This document shows positions 34,905-42,295 of a DNA stretch of 64,000 nucleotides, piece after piece. Every line of letters starts with the position of its first letter. Positions within the stretch are counted from its first letter, which is position 1. Where the stretch lies: the NCBI RefSeq assembly GCF_006829085.1, contig NZ_BJTC01000004.1:186001-250000 (forward strand), in the 5' to 3' direction. The notes under the pieces were generated by a model. The model saw only the letters and a list, made by a program, of their open reading frames with translations, was not told the origin of the DNA and searched no databases. This DNA is from Chryseobacterium sp. ON_d1 (lineage in GTDB: Bacteria; Bacteroidota; Bacteroidia; Flavobacteriales; Weeksellaceae). The position numbers and the translations under genes are program-made.

Positions 34905-35387
34905 AAATGTAAGGTTTTAAACTTTTTCAACAGATTGATTAAAATAAAAGTTTTCAAAAACTTTCCCCGAACCCAATCATCCACTAATCAACAATTTCTT
35001 CTTTCTTAAAAAAAATAATAATGTAGTTGTTGTTATGTATTGTTAGTTTCGGGGATAAGTTTTAAGGTAAAAATTGATAACATTCAACTTTTATTGAATT
35101 CATATTTAATTCACAATATAAATCCTTGTAAACCCGCTATTTCACACACTTATTAACAAATGTTGATAACTTTGAATAGAACAGATTATTAGTTATTTTG
35201 TTATGGAAAAATCTGGGGATAGCTGAAGAAAACATCTGGAAAGTTGTGGTAAAAAATTGCTGAAAGCTTTTCCATTACGAAATAAATTGATCTTTAAAAA
35301 TAGAAAGTTGAGAAAAGTTTTCCACAGTTATTCACATTGCTTTTCACAATTAACTCCCGCTTTACTAACACGAATTGTTATTATTCT
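34905..35387. other. oriC: Intergenic region with DnaA-box cluster, oriC candidate
   Basis: About 480 bases without a gene between pgk and rpiB. DnaA-box-like 9-mers (consensus TTATNCACA) cluster here: TTATTCACA exact at 35328-35336, TTTTCCACA at 35318-35326, TTATTAACA at 35150-35158, TTATCAACA (minus strand) at 35161-35169 and TAATTCACA at 35107-35115, each of the last four with one mismatch. parS sites 3-6 kb away and the switch in gene direction support an origin. This is inferred, not shown. Confidence 0.5.
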
Positions 35388-35395
35388 TACCTTTG
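35388..35395 (+). promoter_or_regulatory. Promoter -7 element TACCTTTG (rpiB)
   Basis: An exact TAnnTTTG match 38 bases upstream of the rpiB ATG. No clear -33 element is visible. Confidence 0.5.
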
Positions 35396-35433
35396 TCATG
35401 AAATAGAATCTAATAAAGCTTAATAAGAGTATT

Positions 35434-35868
35434 ATGAAAAGAAAAATTGCTATCGCAGCGGACCATGCAGGCTATGAATATAAGGAGATTGTTAAAAACT
35501 ATCTTTCAGAAAGGTTTGAAGTTCAGGATTTTGGCACGTTTTCCACAGAGAGTGTGGATTATCCGGACTTTGTACACCCTGCTGCAGCTTCTGTGGAAAA
35601 CGGAGAAAATGAGCTGGGAATTTTGTTCTGTGGAAGCGGAAACGGAGTTCAGATCACGGCCAACAAACATCAGAAAATAAGATGTGCATTGTGCTGGATG
35701 CCGGAGATTGCAACACTGGCAAGACAGCATAATGATGCCAACATGATTTCAATACCGGCAAGATTTATATCAAAAGAACTGGCGATTGAAATAGCAGATA
35801 AATTTCTTTCAACCGATTTCGAAGGAGGAAGACACCAGAACAGAGTTGACAAAATCGCAGTTTGCTAA
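35434..35868 (+). CDS. rpiB: Ribose-5-phosphate isomerase B
   Basis: A 144-residue RpiB/LacAB-type isomerase that interconverts ribulose 5-phosphate and ribose 5-phosphate in the pentose phosphate pathway. IAADHAGYEYK at the start carries the substrate-binding Asp-His, FCGSGNG (Cys66) supplies the catalytic Cys, and NDANMISIPAR is the downstream conserved segment. A terminator follows 6 bases after the stop. Confidence 0.95.
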   Translation: MKRKIAIAADHAGYEYKEIVKNYLSERFEVQDFGTFSTESVDYPDFVHPAAASVENGENELGILFCGSGNGVQITANKHQKIRCALCWMPEIATLARQHNDANMISIPARFISKELAIEIADKFLSTDFEGGRHQNRVDKIAVC

Positions 35869-35873
35869 AATAG

Positions 35874-35912
35874 AATAAGGCTTGTAAATCTCATTACAAG
35901 CCTTATTTATTT
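35874..35912 (+). terminator. Intrinsic terminator of rpiB
   Basis: A perfect 14-bp stem, AATAAGGCTTGTAA (35874-35887) with TTACAAGCCTTATT (35894-35907), around a 6-base loop and followed by a T-rich tract. Confidence 0.85.
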
Positions 35913-36205
35913 TTTATTCGTACATTTGCAGTGTCCAATAGAAATTATACTCTATTATTCTCCAAAGCCTTTCTTATATTTGAAACATATTTAATAAAAG
36001 GTTTTTCTCTTTTCTTCTCCAGAATTGTATTAAATTTATACAAAACTAAAGCTCCCGTTGTAAGCAAACTGAAAGATGACTTCTGAGTTGATACGGAATG
36101 AATCTATTGATGAAATTGAATAACCTTATAAAGGAATGGATAAGGAAGATTTAGAAAAAGGTTTTACTTGTATTAAGACCAAAACAATTAAAAAAGAAAA
36201 TTAAC

Positions 36206-38359
36206 ATGCCAAAAAAAAGAAAATATATAAGTCATAAAAATGATTTAAAACTGATGGAGATCGGAAGACTGATCCTTCGTTTTATGAATGCTAATTCATC
36301 AAAAATTTATAATTATAAGCAGATCGCTGACGGAATAGATTACAAAAATCCAAGACAAAGGGAACTTGTAATTCAGGCGTTACATAAGCTTCAGGCTTCT
36401 GAAAAAATCAAAGAAGTGGAGCGTGGAAAATATATTGTCAACCTGAAAATAGCAGGAACATTAACCGGAGTAATCGACTTTAACCAAAGCGGAAATGCTT
36501 ACGTAAGTGTGGAAGGAATGGAAGACGATATCTTCATTCATGCCAAAAATGTAAAGGATGCACTGCAAGGTGATAAGGTTCTTATTATAACTTATCATTA
36601 TAAAGGAAAGAAACTGGAAGGCTCAGTTCTTGAAGTTCTGGAACGCACCAGAACAGAATTTGTAGGGACCTTTCAGAAGGTAGCTCATAAAGATTTTGGA
36701 TTCGTTGTTTGTGATAAAAAATCTATCAATACAGATATCTTTATTCCAAAGACAAAATTCAATAATGCTGAAGATGGAGATAAGGTCGTTGTGAAAATGA
36801 CAGAATGGAAACCAGGGGATAAAAATCCGGAAGGTGAGATCATCCAGGTGCTGGGAGCGCCTGGTGAACATGAAACCGAGATCCACTCTATTCTTGCAGA
36901 ATATGGTTTGCCTTATGAATTTCCACAGGAGGTAGAAGCAGATGCTGATAAAATTGACAGAAGTATTACGGATGAAGAAGTTGCCAAGCGATGGGATATG
37001 CGTAATATATGCACATTTACGATTGACCCTAAGGATGCGAAGGATTTTGATGATGCATTATCGATAAGAAAATTAGAAAACGGAAACTGGGAAATCGGGG
37101 TTCACATCGCAGATGTTTCTCACTATGTCGTTCCGGGAACTATCCTAGATGATGAAGCGTATCAGCGGGCTACTTCCGTATACCTTGTAGACAGGGTTGT
37201 TCCGATGCTGCCTGAGGTGTTGAGTAATGATGTATGTTCCCTTCGTCCCAACGAAGACAAATATACTTTTTCAGCTGTTTTTGAACTGAATGATCAGGCG
37301 GAAATCCAGAAACAGTGGTTTGGAAGAACAGTGATCCACTCAGACAGAAGATTTACCTATGAAGAGGCTCAGGAACGTATAGAAACCGGAAAGGGAGATC
37401 TGGCGGAAGAGATCAATACGCTTGATAAGCTGGCAAAAATCATGCGTAATGAACGTATCAGAAAAGGGGCTATTACTTTCGACAGAAGTGAAGTAAGATT
37501 TAACCTGGATGAAAATAATGAACCGGTTGGGGTTTATTTTAAAATAAGTAAAGATTCCAATCACCTGATCGAAGAATTCATGCTTTTAGCTAACAAAAAA
37601 GTTTCGGAATTCGTATCGCTGACAAGGAAAGGTGAAATCACCAATAATACATTTATTTACAGGGTTCACGACGATCCGGATCCTGCAAAACTGGAATCTC
37701 TGAGAGACTTTGTAGCTACTTTCGGATATAAAATGAATCTTGCCAATACCAAAAAAGTGGCTGAATCTCTGAATAAGCTTCTTCATGATGTAAAAGGTAA
37801 AGGTGAAGAAAATATGATCGAAACGCTGGCCATGAGAAGTATGAGTAAAGCGGTATACTCTACAGAACCTATCGGGCACTACGGATTAGGATTTGAATAC
37901 TACAGCCACTTCACCTCTCCTATCCGTCGTTATCCGGATTTATTGGCCCATCGTCTTCTTCAGCATTATCTGGATGGTGGAAAATCTCCAAACAGAGGTG
38001 AGCTTGAAGAAAAGGCAAAACACTGCAGTGCCATGGAAAGACTGGCCGCAGATGCGGAAAGGGATTCTATCAAATACATGCAGGTAAAATTCATGGAAAA
38101 ACATTTGGGAGAAACTTTCAAAGGTGTGATTTCCGGTGTGGCAGAATTCGGATTCTGGGTTGAAATCCCGGAAAACGGAGCGGAAGGTCTGATCAAACTG
38201 AGAGATCTTGTTGATGATTCGTACATGTTTGACGCCAAAACACATGCTGTATATGGAGTGAGACATGGTAATAAATACCAGTTGGGAGACGAAGTTCAGA
38301 TTAAAGTGGTGAAAGCCAATCTGATTCAGAAGCAGCTGGATTTCCAGATTGTGAAGTAA
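36206..38359 (+). CDS. rnr: Ribonuclease R
   Basis: A 717-residue RNase II-family 3'-5' exoribonuclease. A winged-helix-like N-terminal domain and two cold-shock/OB domains come first, then an RNB catalytic domain with TIDPKDAKDFDDAL near residues 272-285 (metal-binding aspartates), and a C-terminal S1 domain from about 635. It degrades structured RNA. A terminator-like hairpin follows. The gene is preceded by a ~295-base gap that contains only short interrupted frames. Confidence 0.96.
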   Translation: MPKKRKYISHKNDLKLMEIGRLILRFMNANSSKIYNYKQIADGIDYKNPRQRELVIQALHKLQASEKIKEVERGKYIVNLKIAGTLTGVIDFNQSGNAYVSVEGMEDDIFIHAKNVKDALQGDKVLIITYHYKGKKLEGSVLEVLERTRTEFVGTFQKVAHKDFGFVVCDKKSINTDIFIPKTKFNNAEDGDKVVVKMTEWKPGDKNPEGEIIQVLGAPGEHETEIHSILAEYGLPYEFPQEVEADADKIDRSITDEEVAKRWDMRNICTFTIDPKDAKDFDDALSIRKLENGNWEIGVHIADVSHYVVPGTILDDEAYQRATSVYLVDRVVPMLPEVLSNDVCSLRPNEDKYTFSAVFELNDQAEIQKQWFGRTVIHSDRRFTYEEAQERIETGKGDLAEEINTLDKLAKIMRNERIRKGAITFDRSEVRFNLDENNEPVGVYFKISKDSNHLIEEFMLLANKKVSEFVSLTRKGEITNNTFIYRVHDDPDPAKLESLRDFVATFGYKMNLANTKKVAESLNKLLHDVKGKGEENMIETLAMRSMSKAVYSTEPIGHYGLGFEYYSHFTSPIRRYPDLLAHRLLQHYLDGGKSPNRGELEEKAKHCSAMERLAADAERDSIKYMQVKFMEKHLGETFKGVISGVAEFGFWVEIPENGAEGLIKLRDLVDDSYMFDAKTHAVYGVRHGNKYQLGDEVQIKVVKANLIQKQLDFQIVK

Positions 38360-38384
38360 ATGATGTTTTCAAAGTCTATAAATA

Positions 38385-38424
38385 AAAAGGCTGATTGTTC
38401 AATAACGATCAGCCTTTTGTTTTT
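38385..38424 (+). terminator. Intrinsic terminator of rnr
   Basis: A 14-bp stem with one G-T pair, AAAAGGCTGATTGT (38385-38398) with ACGATCAGCCTTTT (38405-38418), followed by GTTTTTT. Confidence 0.82.
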
Positions 38425-38593
38425 TCAGATTTAGAGTTTTCTAATATGCCTCCCTCTCCTATTTCTTGAAATTTTTACATTAAAGTCTGATTAAAATCCA
38501 CTTGATAAATCACAAGTTTATTGAATAATTAAATCATAAAGTATAACTTTGTATTAAACGAAATGAATTTTTTTCATTTTAAAATACCACTTA

Positions 38594-39280
38594 ATGTTTG
38601 AACTTGTACTATCTGCCATCATATTAGGATTTATGCTGAGCCTGGTTTTTATAGGACCTATATTTTTCCTGTTAATTGAAACCAGCTTTTCCAGAGGCCC
38701 CAGACATGCCCTATCACTGGACCTAGGTGTTATCACAGCAGATTTATTATGCATTGTGGCAGCATATTATGCCAGTACAGACATTGTAACATTAATAGAT
38801 AAGCATCCCGGTTTTTACAGAATCACTTCCATTCTTATTTTTATCTATGGGATCGTGATGTTGGTTACCAAGACCAAGATGCATATGCCTGGAGAGGAAA
38901 AGATCATTGGCCAAAATTATATCAAGACATTTTTCAATGGTTTTTTCTTTAATCTTCTCAATGTTGGGGTCATCCTTTTCTGGCTGGTAACGGTAATTTC
39001 CGTAAGGAATCAATATCCGGACACCAGCAGTTTTATTTTATACATTGGGATCGTTCTGGCCACTTACCTTTCTATAGATCTTGCCAAGATATTCCTTGCC
39101 AAGCAGTTTCATGATAAATTGACACAAAAACTGGCTAATCAGATCAGAAGAGTGGTTGGCTGTATTCTTATCATCTTCAGCTTCTTTATTTTCCTGCAGA
39201 GTTTCAAAAAGTTCAATCAGTTTGACAGACAGCTGGAGGAAGCCGAAAAAAAAGAAGTAAAATATCAAAAAACAAAATGA
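38594..39280 (+). CDS. LysE-family transporter
   Basis: A 228-residue integral membrane protein with six hydrophobic helices, the N-terminal signature LSAIILGFMLSLVFIGPIFFLLIETSFSRG-like (gap between IGP and the helical end) and a charged cytoplasmic tail. LysE/RhtB relatives export amino acids; the substrate is not predictable. Its stop overlaps the start of the LD-carboxypeptidase gene by 4 bases (ATGA), so the two are translated together. Confidence 0.85.
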   Translation: MFELVLSAIILGFMLSLVFIGPIFFLLIETSFSRGPRHALSLDLGVITADLLCIVAAYYASTDIVTLIDKHPGFYRITSILIFIYGIVMLVTKTKMHMPGEEKIIGQNYIKTFFNGFFFNLLNVGVILFWLVTVISVRNQYPDTSSFILYIGIVLATYLSIDLAKIFLAKQFHDKLTQKLANQIRRVVGCILIIFSFFIFLQSFKKFNQFDRQLEEAEKKEVKYQKTK

Positions 39281-40206
39281 AAAAAATGATCTTTCCGAAG
39301 TCTCTTAAAAAGGGAGACAAAATAGCTGTTATTTCCCCTGCCGGAGCGGTAGATACCTCTCAATTGGAAAAGGGAATAGAAATGATTAAAAGCAGAGGTT
39401 TTGAACCCGTTCCGGGGGAACATCTTTACACTAAATTTTCAAACGGATACAATTATGCCGGAACAGAAAAGGAAAGAATTAAAGATATTAACTGGGCTTT
39501 AAATGATAAAGAAATAAAAGCCGTGTGGGCCTCCAGAGGAGGCTATGGATGCCAGCACCTGATACAGCATCTGAAAATGAAGGACTTTACAGAAAATCCG
39601 AAATGGTATATCGGGTATTCTGATAACACCGTTATACAAAGTTATCTGCTGAAAAAAGGTTTTGTTTCTATACATGGGCAGACCATCAAAACATCTAGTT
39701 TTGGAGTCACAGGTGAAAGTTATGATCTGATTTTTGACATCCTGAAGGGAAAAATGCCAAAATACAGCTTAAAATCCCATCCGTTGAATAAAGAAGGGTA
39801 TATTAAAGGAGAACTGATCGGAGGTAATTTAGCCCTTATTTATGCCCTTTTGGGAACCCAATATTCTTTCGACTTTAAGGACAAAATTCTTTTCATCGAA
39901 GATATCGGAGAAAACTTCTATGCCCTGGATCGGATGATCATGAGCCTGGAGCTGGCGGGAGTTTTCAAGAAAATCAAAGGACTCATTGTAGGAGGTATGA
40001 CCAATATGGGAGATGAAAAAGAAAACAAAAACTACGAAGAAAGCTTTGATGAGTTTGCTTACAAGCTGATTTCTGACAGAATCTCAAGATATAAATTTCC
40101 TGTGGTATTTGCTTTCCCGAACGGACACATTAAAGACAACCGCCCATTGATTATCGGAAGTGAAGTTAAAGTAAAGATTGATACTAAAGTAAAGGTAGAG
40201 TTTTAA
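39277..40206 (+). CDS. LD-carboxypeptidase (peptidase family S66)
   Basis: A 309-residue S66 peptidase that removes the terminal D-residue from L,D-linked muropeptides during wall recycling. Family marks are ISPAGAVDTS near the N-terminus, ASRGGYG with the nucleophile Ser, IGYSDNTVIQSYL, GGNLALIYALLGT and IEDIGENFYALDRM. No signal peptide is seen, so it is cytoplasmic as in E. coli LdcA. It overlaps the LysE-type gene and is followed by yraN after 44 bases. Confidence 0.92.
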   Translation: MKKMIFPKSLKKGDKIAVISPAGAVDTSQLEKGIEMIKSRGFEPVPGEHLYTKFSNGYNYAGTEKERIKDINWALNDKEIKAVWASRGGYGCQHLIQHLKMKDFTENPKWYIGYSDNTVIQSYLLKKGFVSIHGQTIKTSSFGVTGESYDLIFDILKGKMPKYSLKSHPLNKEGYIKGELIGGNLALIYALLGTQYSFDFKDKILFIEDIGENFYALDRMIMSLELAGVFKKIKGLIVGGMTNMGDEKENKNYEESFDEFAYKLISDRISRYKFPVVFAFPNGHIKDNRPLIIGSEVKVKIDTKVKVEF

Positions 40207-40250
40207 AATAATCATACTACTACCCTATTTCTTAATTTCTAAATACTAAT

Positions 40251-40622
40251 ATGGCTGACCATAACGATTTTGGAAAAATAGCAGAAAATCTTGCTGCTGA
40301 CCATCTTAAGAAATATGGCTATAAAATTCTGGTCAGAAATTTCCGTTTTCAGAAAGCAGAGATTGATATCATTGCTGAAAAAGATGATCTGATTATCATT
40401 GTGGAAGTGAAAGCAAGATCTACAGATGCATTTATGCTTCCTCACGAAGCTGTGACCAAAACAAAAATAAAATCAATTGTTTCTGCAGCCAATCACTATT
40501 TGGAAGAATTTAATAGGGATAATGAAGTAAGATTTGATATTATTTCCGTTCTTCCTGATAAAAACAAAAACTTGGCAATTGATCATATAATGGATGCATT
40601 TCAGGCATTTGATGCCAATTGA
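40251..40622 (+). CDS. YraN-family (UPF0102) nuclease-fold protein
   Basis: A 123-residue protein with the restriction-endonuclease-like core of YraN: GKIAENLAADHLKKYGY, NFRFQKAEIDIIAEKDDLIIIVEVKAR (D, E-x-K catalytic pattern) and a helical tail. The family is often beside ribosome or cell-wall genes, and its function is unsettled. It is the third gene after the LysE/LD-carboxypeptidase pair. Confidence 0.93.
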   Translation: MADHNDFGKIAENLAADHLKKYGYKILVRNFRFQKAEIDIIAEKDDLIIIVEVKARSTDAFMLPHEAVTKTKIKSIVSAANHYLEEFNRDNEVRFDIISVLPDKNKNLAIDHIMDAFQAFDAN

Positions 40623-40714
40623 AATACTAATTGATTAAATACACGATGTAATAATATAAGAGTGAATGACACACCGGTTATATTTTGATACATCGTTAGA
40701 TTAAAAATAAACTT

Positions 40715-41464
40715 ATGAAGACAATATTCATTACCGGAGCAACTTCAGGTATAGGAAAAGCCACTGCGGAACTTCTTGCAAAACAAGGAAACAGAATTAT
40801 TATCTGTGGAAGAAGAAGTGAGGTACTCGAGACAGTGAAGACAGAACTTTCTCAGTATACCGAAATATTTAGTTTGAAGTTTGATGTCAGCAATCTTGAA
40901 GAAGTGGAAACAGCCATCAATTCTCTTCCTGAGAACTGGAAAGAGATTGATGTTCTGATCAATAATGCTGGGAATGCACATGGATTAGATCCTCTTTCGG
41001 CAGGAAAAACAGATGACTGGAATTCTATGATCGACGGAAATGTAAAGGGATTACTCTATGTTTCGAAAATGATTATTCCAACTATGAAAACTAAAAATTT
41101 AGGTCATATTGTAAATATCAGTTCTGTTGCGGCAAGACAGACTTACGCAAATGGAGTAGTGTACTGTGCAACGAAGAAAGCAGTAGATGTTATTTCTGAG
41201 GGGATGAGATTAGAGCTTACAGAATTTGGAATCAAAGTAACCAACATTCAGCCGGGAGCTGTAGAAACAGATTTCTCTTTAGTAAGATTCAAAGGGGACA
41301 GCGAGAAGGCTTCTACCGTGTATGCAGGGTATGAAGCTCTGAAAGCTGAAGACATCGCTGATGCTATTGCCTATTGTGTAAATGCACCAAAGCACGTTAC
41401 CGTTTCAGATATGACTATCTATCCAAGTGCTCAGGCGGAACCAAGAACGATTTATAGAAAATAG
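40715..41464 (+). CDS. SDR-family NAD(P)-dependent oxidoreductase
   Basis: 249 residues of the classical short-chain dehydrogenase type. TGATSGIGKATAELL binds the cofactor, NNAGNAHGLDPL matches the YdfG-type NNAG motif, the catalytic triad comprises Ser in NISSVAARQ, Tyr in YCATKKAV and Lys, and GAVETDF follows. The arrangement resembles YdfG, which oxidises serine or reduces malonic semialdehyde; the substrate cannot be fixed from sequence. It stands as a single gene. Confidence 0.88.
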   Translation: MKTIFITGATSGIGKATAELLAKQGNRIIICGRRSEVLETVKTELSQYTEIFSLKFDVSNLEEVETAINSLPENWKEIDVLINNAGNAHGLDPLSAGKTDDWNSMIDGNVKGLLYVSKMIIPTMKTKNLGHIVNISSVAARQTYANGVVYCATKKAVDVISEGMRLELTEFGIKVTNIQPGAVETDFSLVRFKGDSEKASTVYAGYEALKAEDIADAIAYCVNAPKHVTVSDMTIYPSAQAEPRTIYRK

Positions 41465-41545
41465 TCCAAAATAATGGAGTAAATTTGCAGAATATTAAAA
41501 TCAATTTTGTCTTTTGCAATATTGCGTTTACCTTAAAATCAAAAA

Positions 41546-42220
41546 ATGAAAATTCTATATCTGGAAACATCTTCAAAGAACTGTTCAGTAGCAGTATCGG
41601 ACAATGAGAAGCTGCTGTGTCTGTGCGAAGAAGTTTCTGAAAATTACAAACAGTCTGAAAGTCTCCATACTTATGTAGAATGGGCAATGGAGGGAGCGGA
41701 AATTTCTCTGAAGGATATTGAAGCCATTTCTTTAGGAAAAGGTCCAGGATCATATACGGGGTTAAGAATAGGCGCGGCTTCTGCAAAAGGCTTCTGCTAT
41801 GGGCTCAGAGTTCCGCTGATCGCAGTAAATTCTCTTGAAAGCATGATAGAGCCTTTTTTAGGAGATAACTATGACCTGGTAATACCTTTAGTTGATGCGA
41901 GGAGAATGGAAGTTTATACGGCCGTTTATGATGGGAAAACAGGCCAGGAATTATCAGAGACCGAAGCCAAAATTCTGGATGAAGCTTCTTTTGAAGAATT
42001 TAAAGATAAAAAAGTGCTGTTTGTAGGAGACGGAGCGAAGAAAGCAAAAGATATACTCAATCTTCCTGGTGCTGTTTTTAAAGATGACGTTTATCCGTCT
42101 GCCCAATATCTTATCAGTAAAACGATGAAAAAAATACAAAATCAGGAATTTGAAGATATGGCTTATTTTGAACCTTTTTATCTTAAAGATTTCCACGGGG
42201 TAAAGAAAAAGCCTTCGTAA
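41546..42220 (+). CDS. tsaB: tRNA threonylcarbamoyladenosine biosynthesis protein TsaB
   Basis: A 224-residue TsaB, a non-catalytic partner of TsaD/TsaE in making t6A37 of tRNA. LETSSKNCSVAVSDN opens the ASKHA fold, and SLGKGPGSYTGLRIGAASAKGF is the diagnostic segment (in two halves). DARRMEVYTAVY and the C-terminal PFYLKDF are also typical. A bidirectional terminator separates it from the convergent sprE. Confidence 0.94.
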   Translation: MKILYLETSSKNCSVAVSDNEKLLCLCEEVSENYKQSESLHTYVEWAMEGAEISLKDIEAISLGKGPGSYTGLRIGAASAKGFCYGLRVPLIAVNSLESMIEPFLGDNYDLVIPLVDARRMEVYTAVYDGKTGQELSETEAKILDEASFEEFKDKKVLFVGDGAKKAKDILNLPGAVFKDDVYPSAQYLISKTMKKIQNQEFEDMAYFEPFYLKDFHGVKKKPS

Positions 42221-42261
42221 TTGATATTTTATAAAAGAAAGATAATAACCGTATAAAGTAA

Positions 42262-42295
42262 AAAAGCAACTCAATTTGAGTTGCTTTTATTATTT
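42262..42295. terminator. Bidirectional intrinsic terminator (tsaB / sprE)
   Basis: A perfect 13-bp inverted repeat, AAAAGCAACTCAA (42262-42274) with TTGAGTTGCTTTT (42276-42288), flanked by A and T tracts between convergent genes. Confidence 0.82.

Noticed and set aside
36076..36205. A reading frame before rnr broken by one in-frame TAA (15 plus about 26 residues), possibly a gene remnant
   Set aside because: Too short and without family resemblance; the two pieces could be chance frames in A/T-rich DNA.
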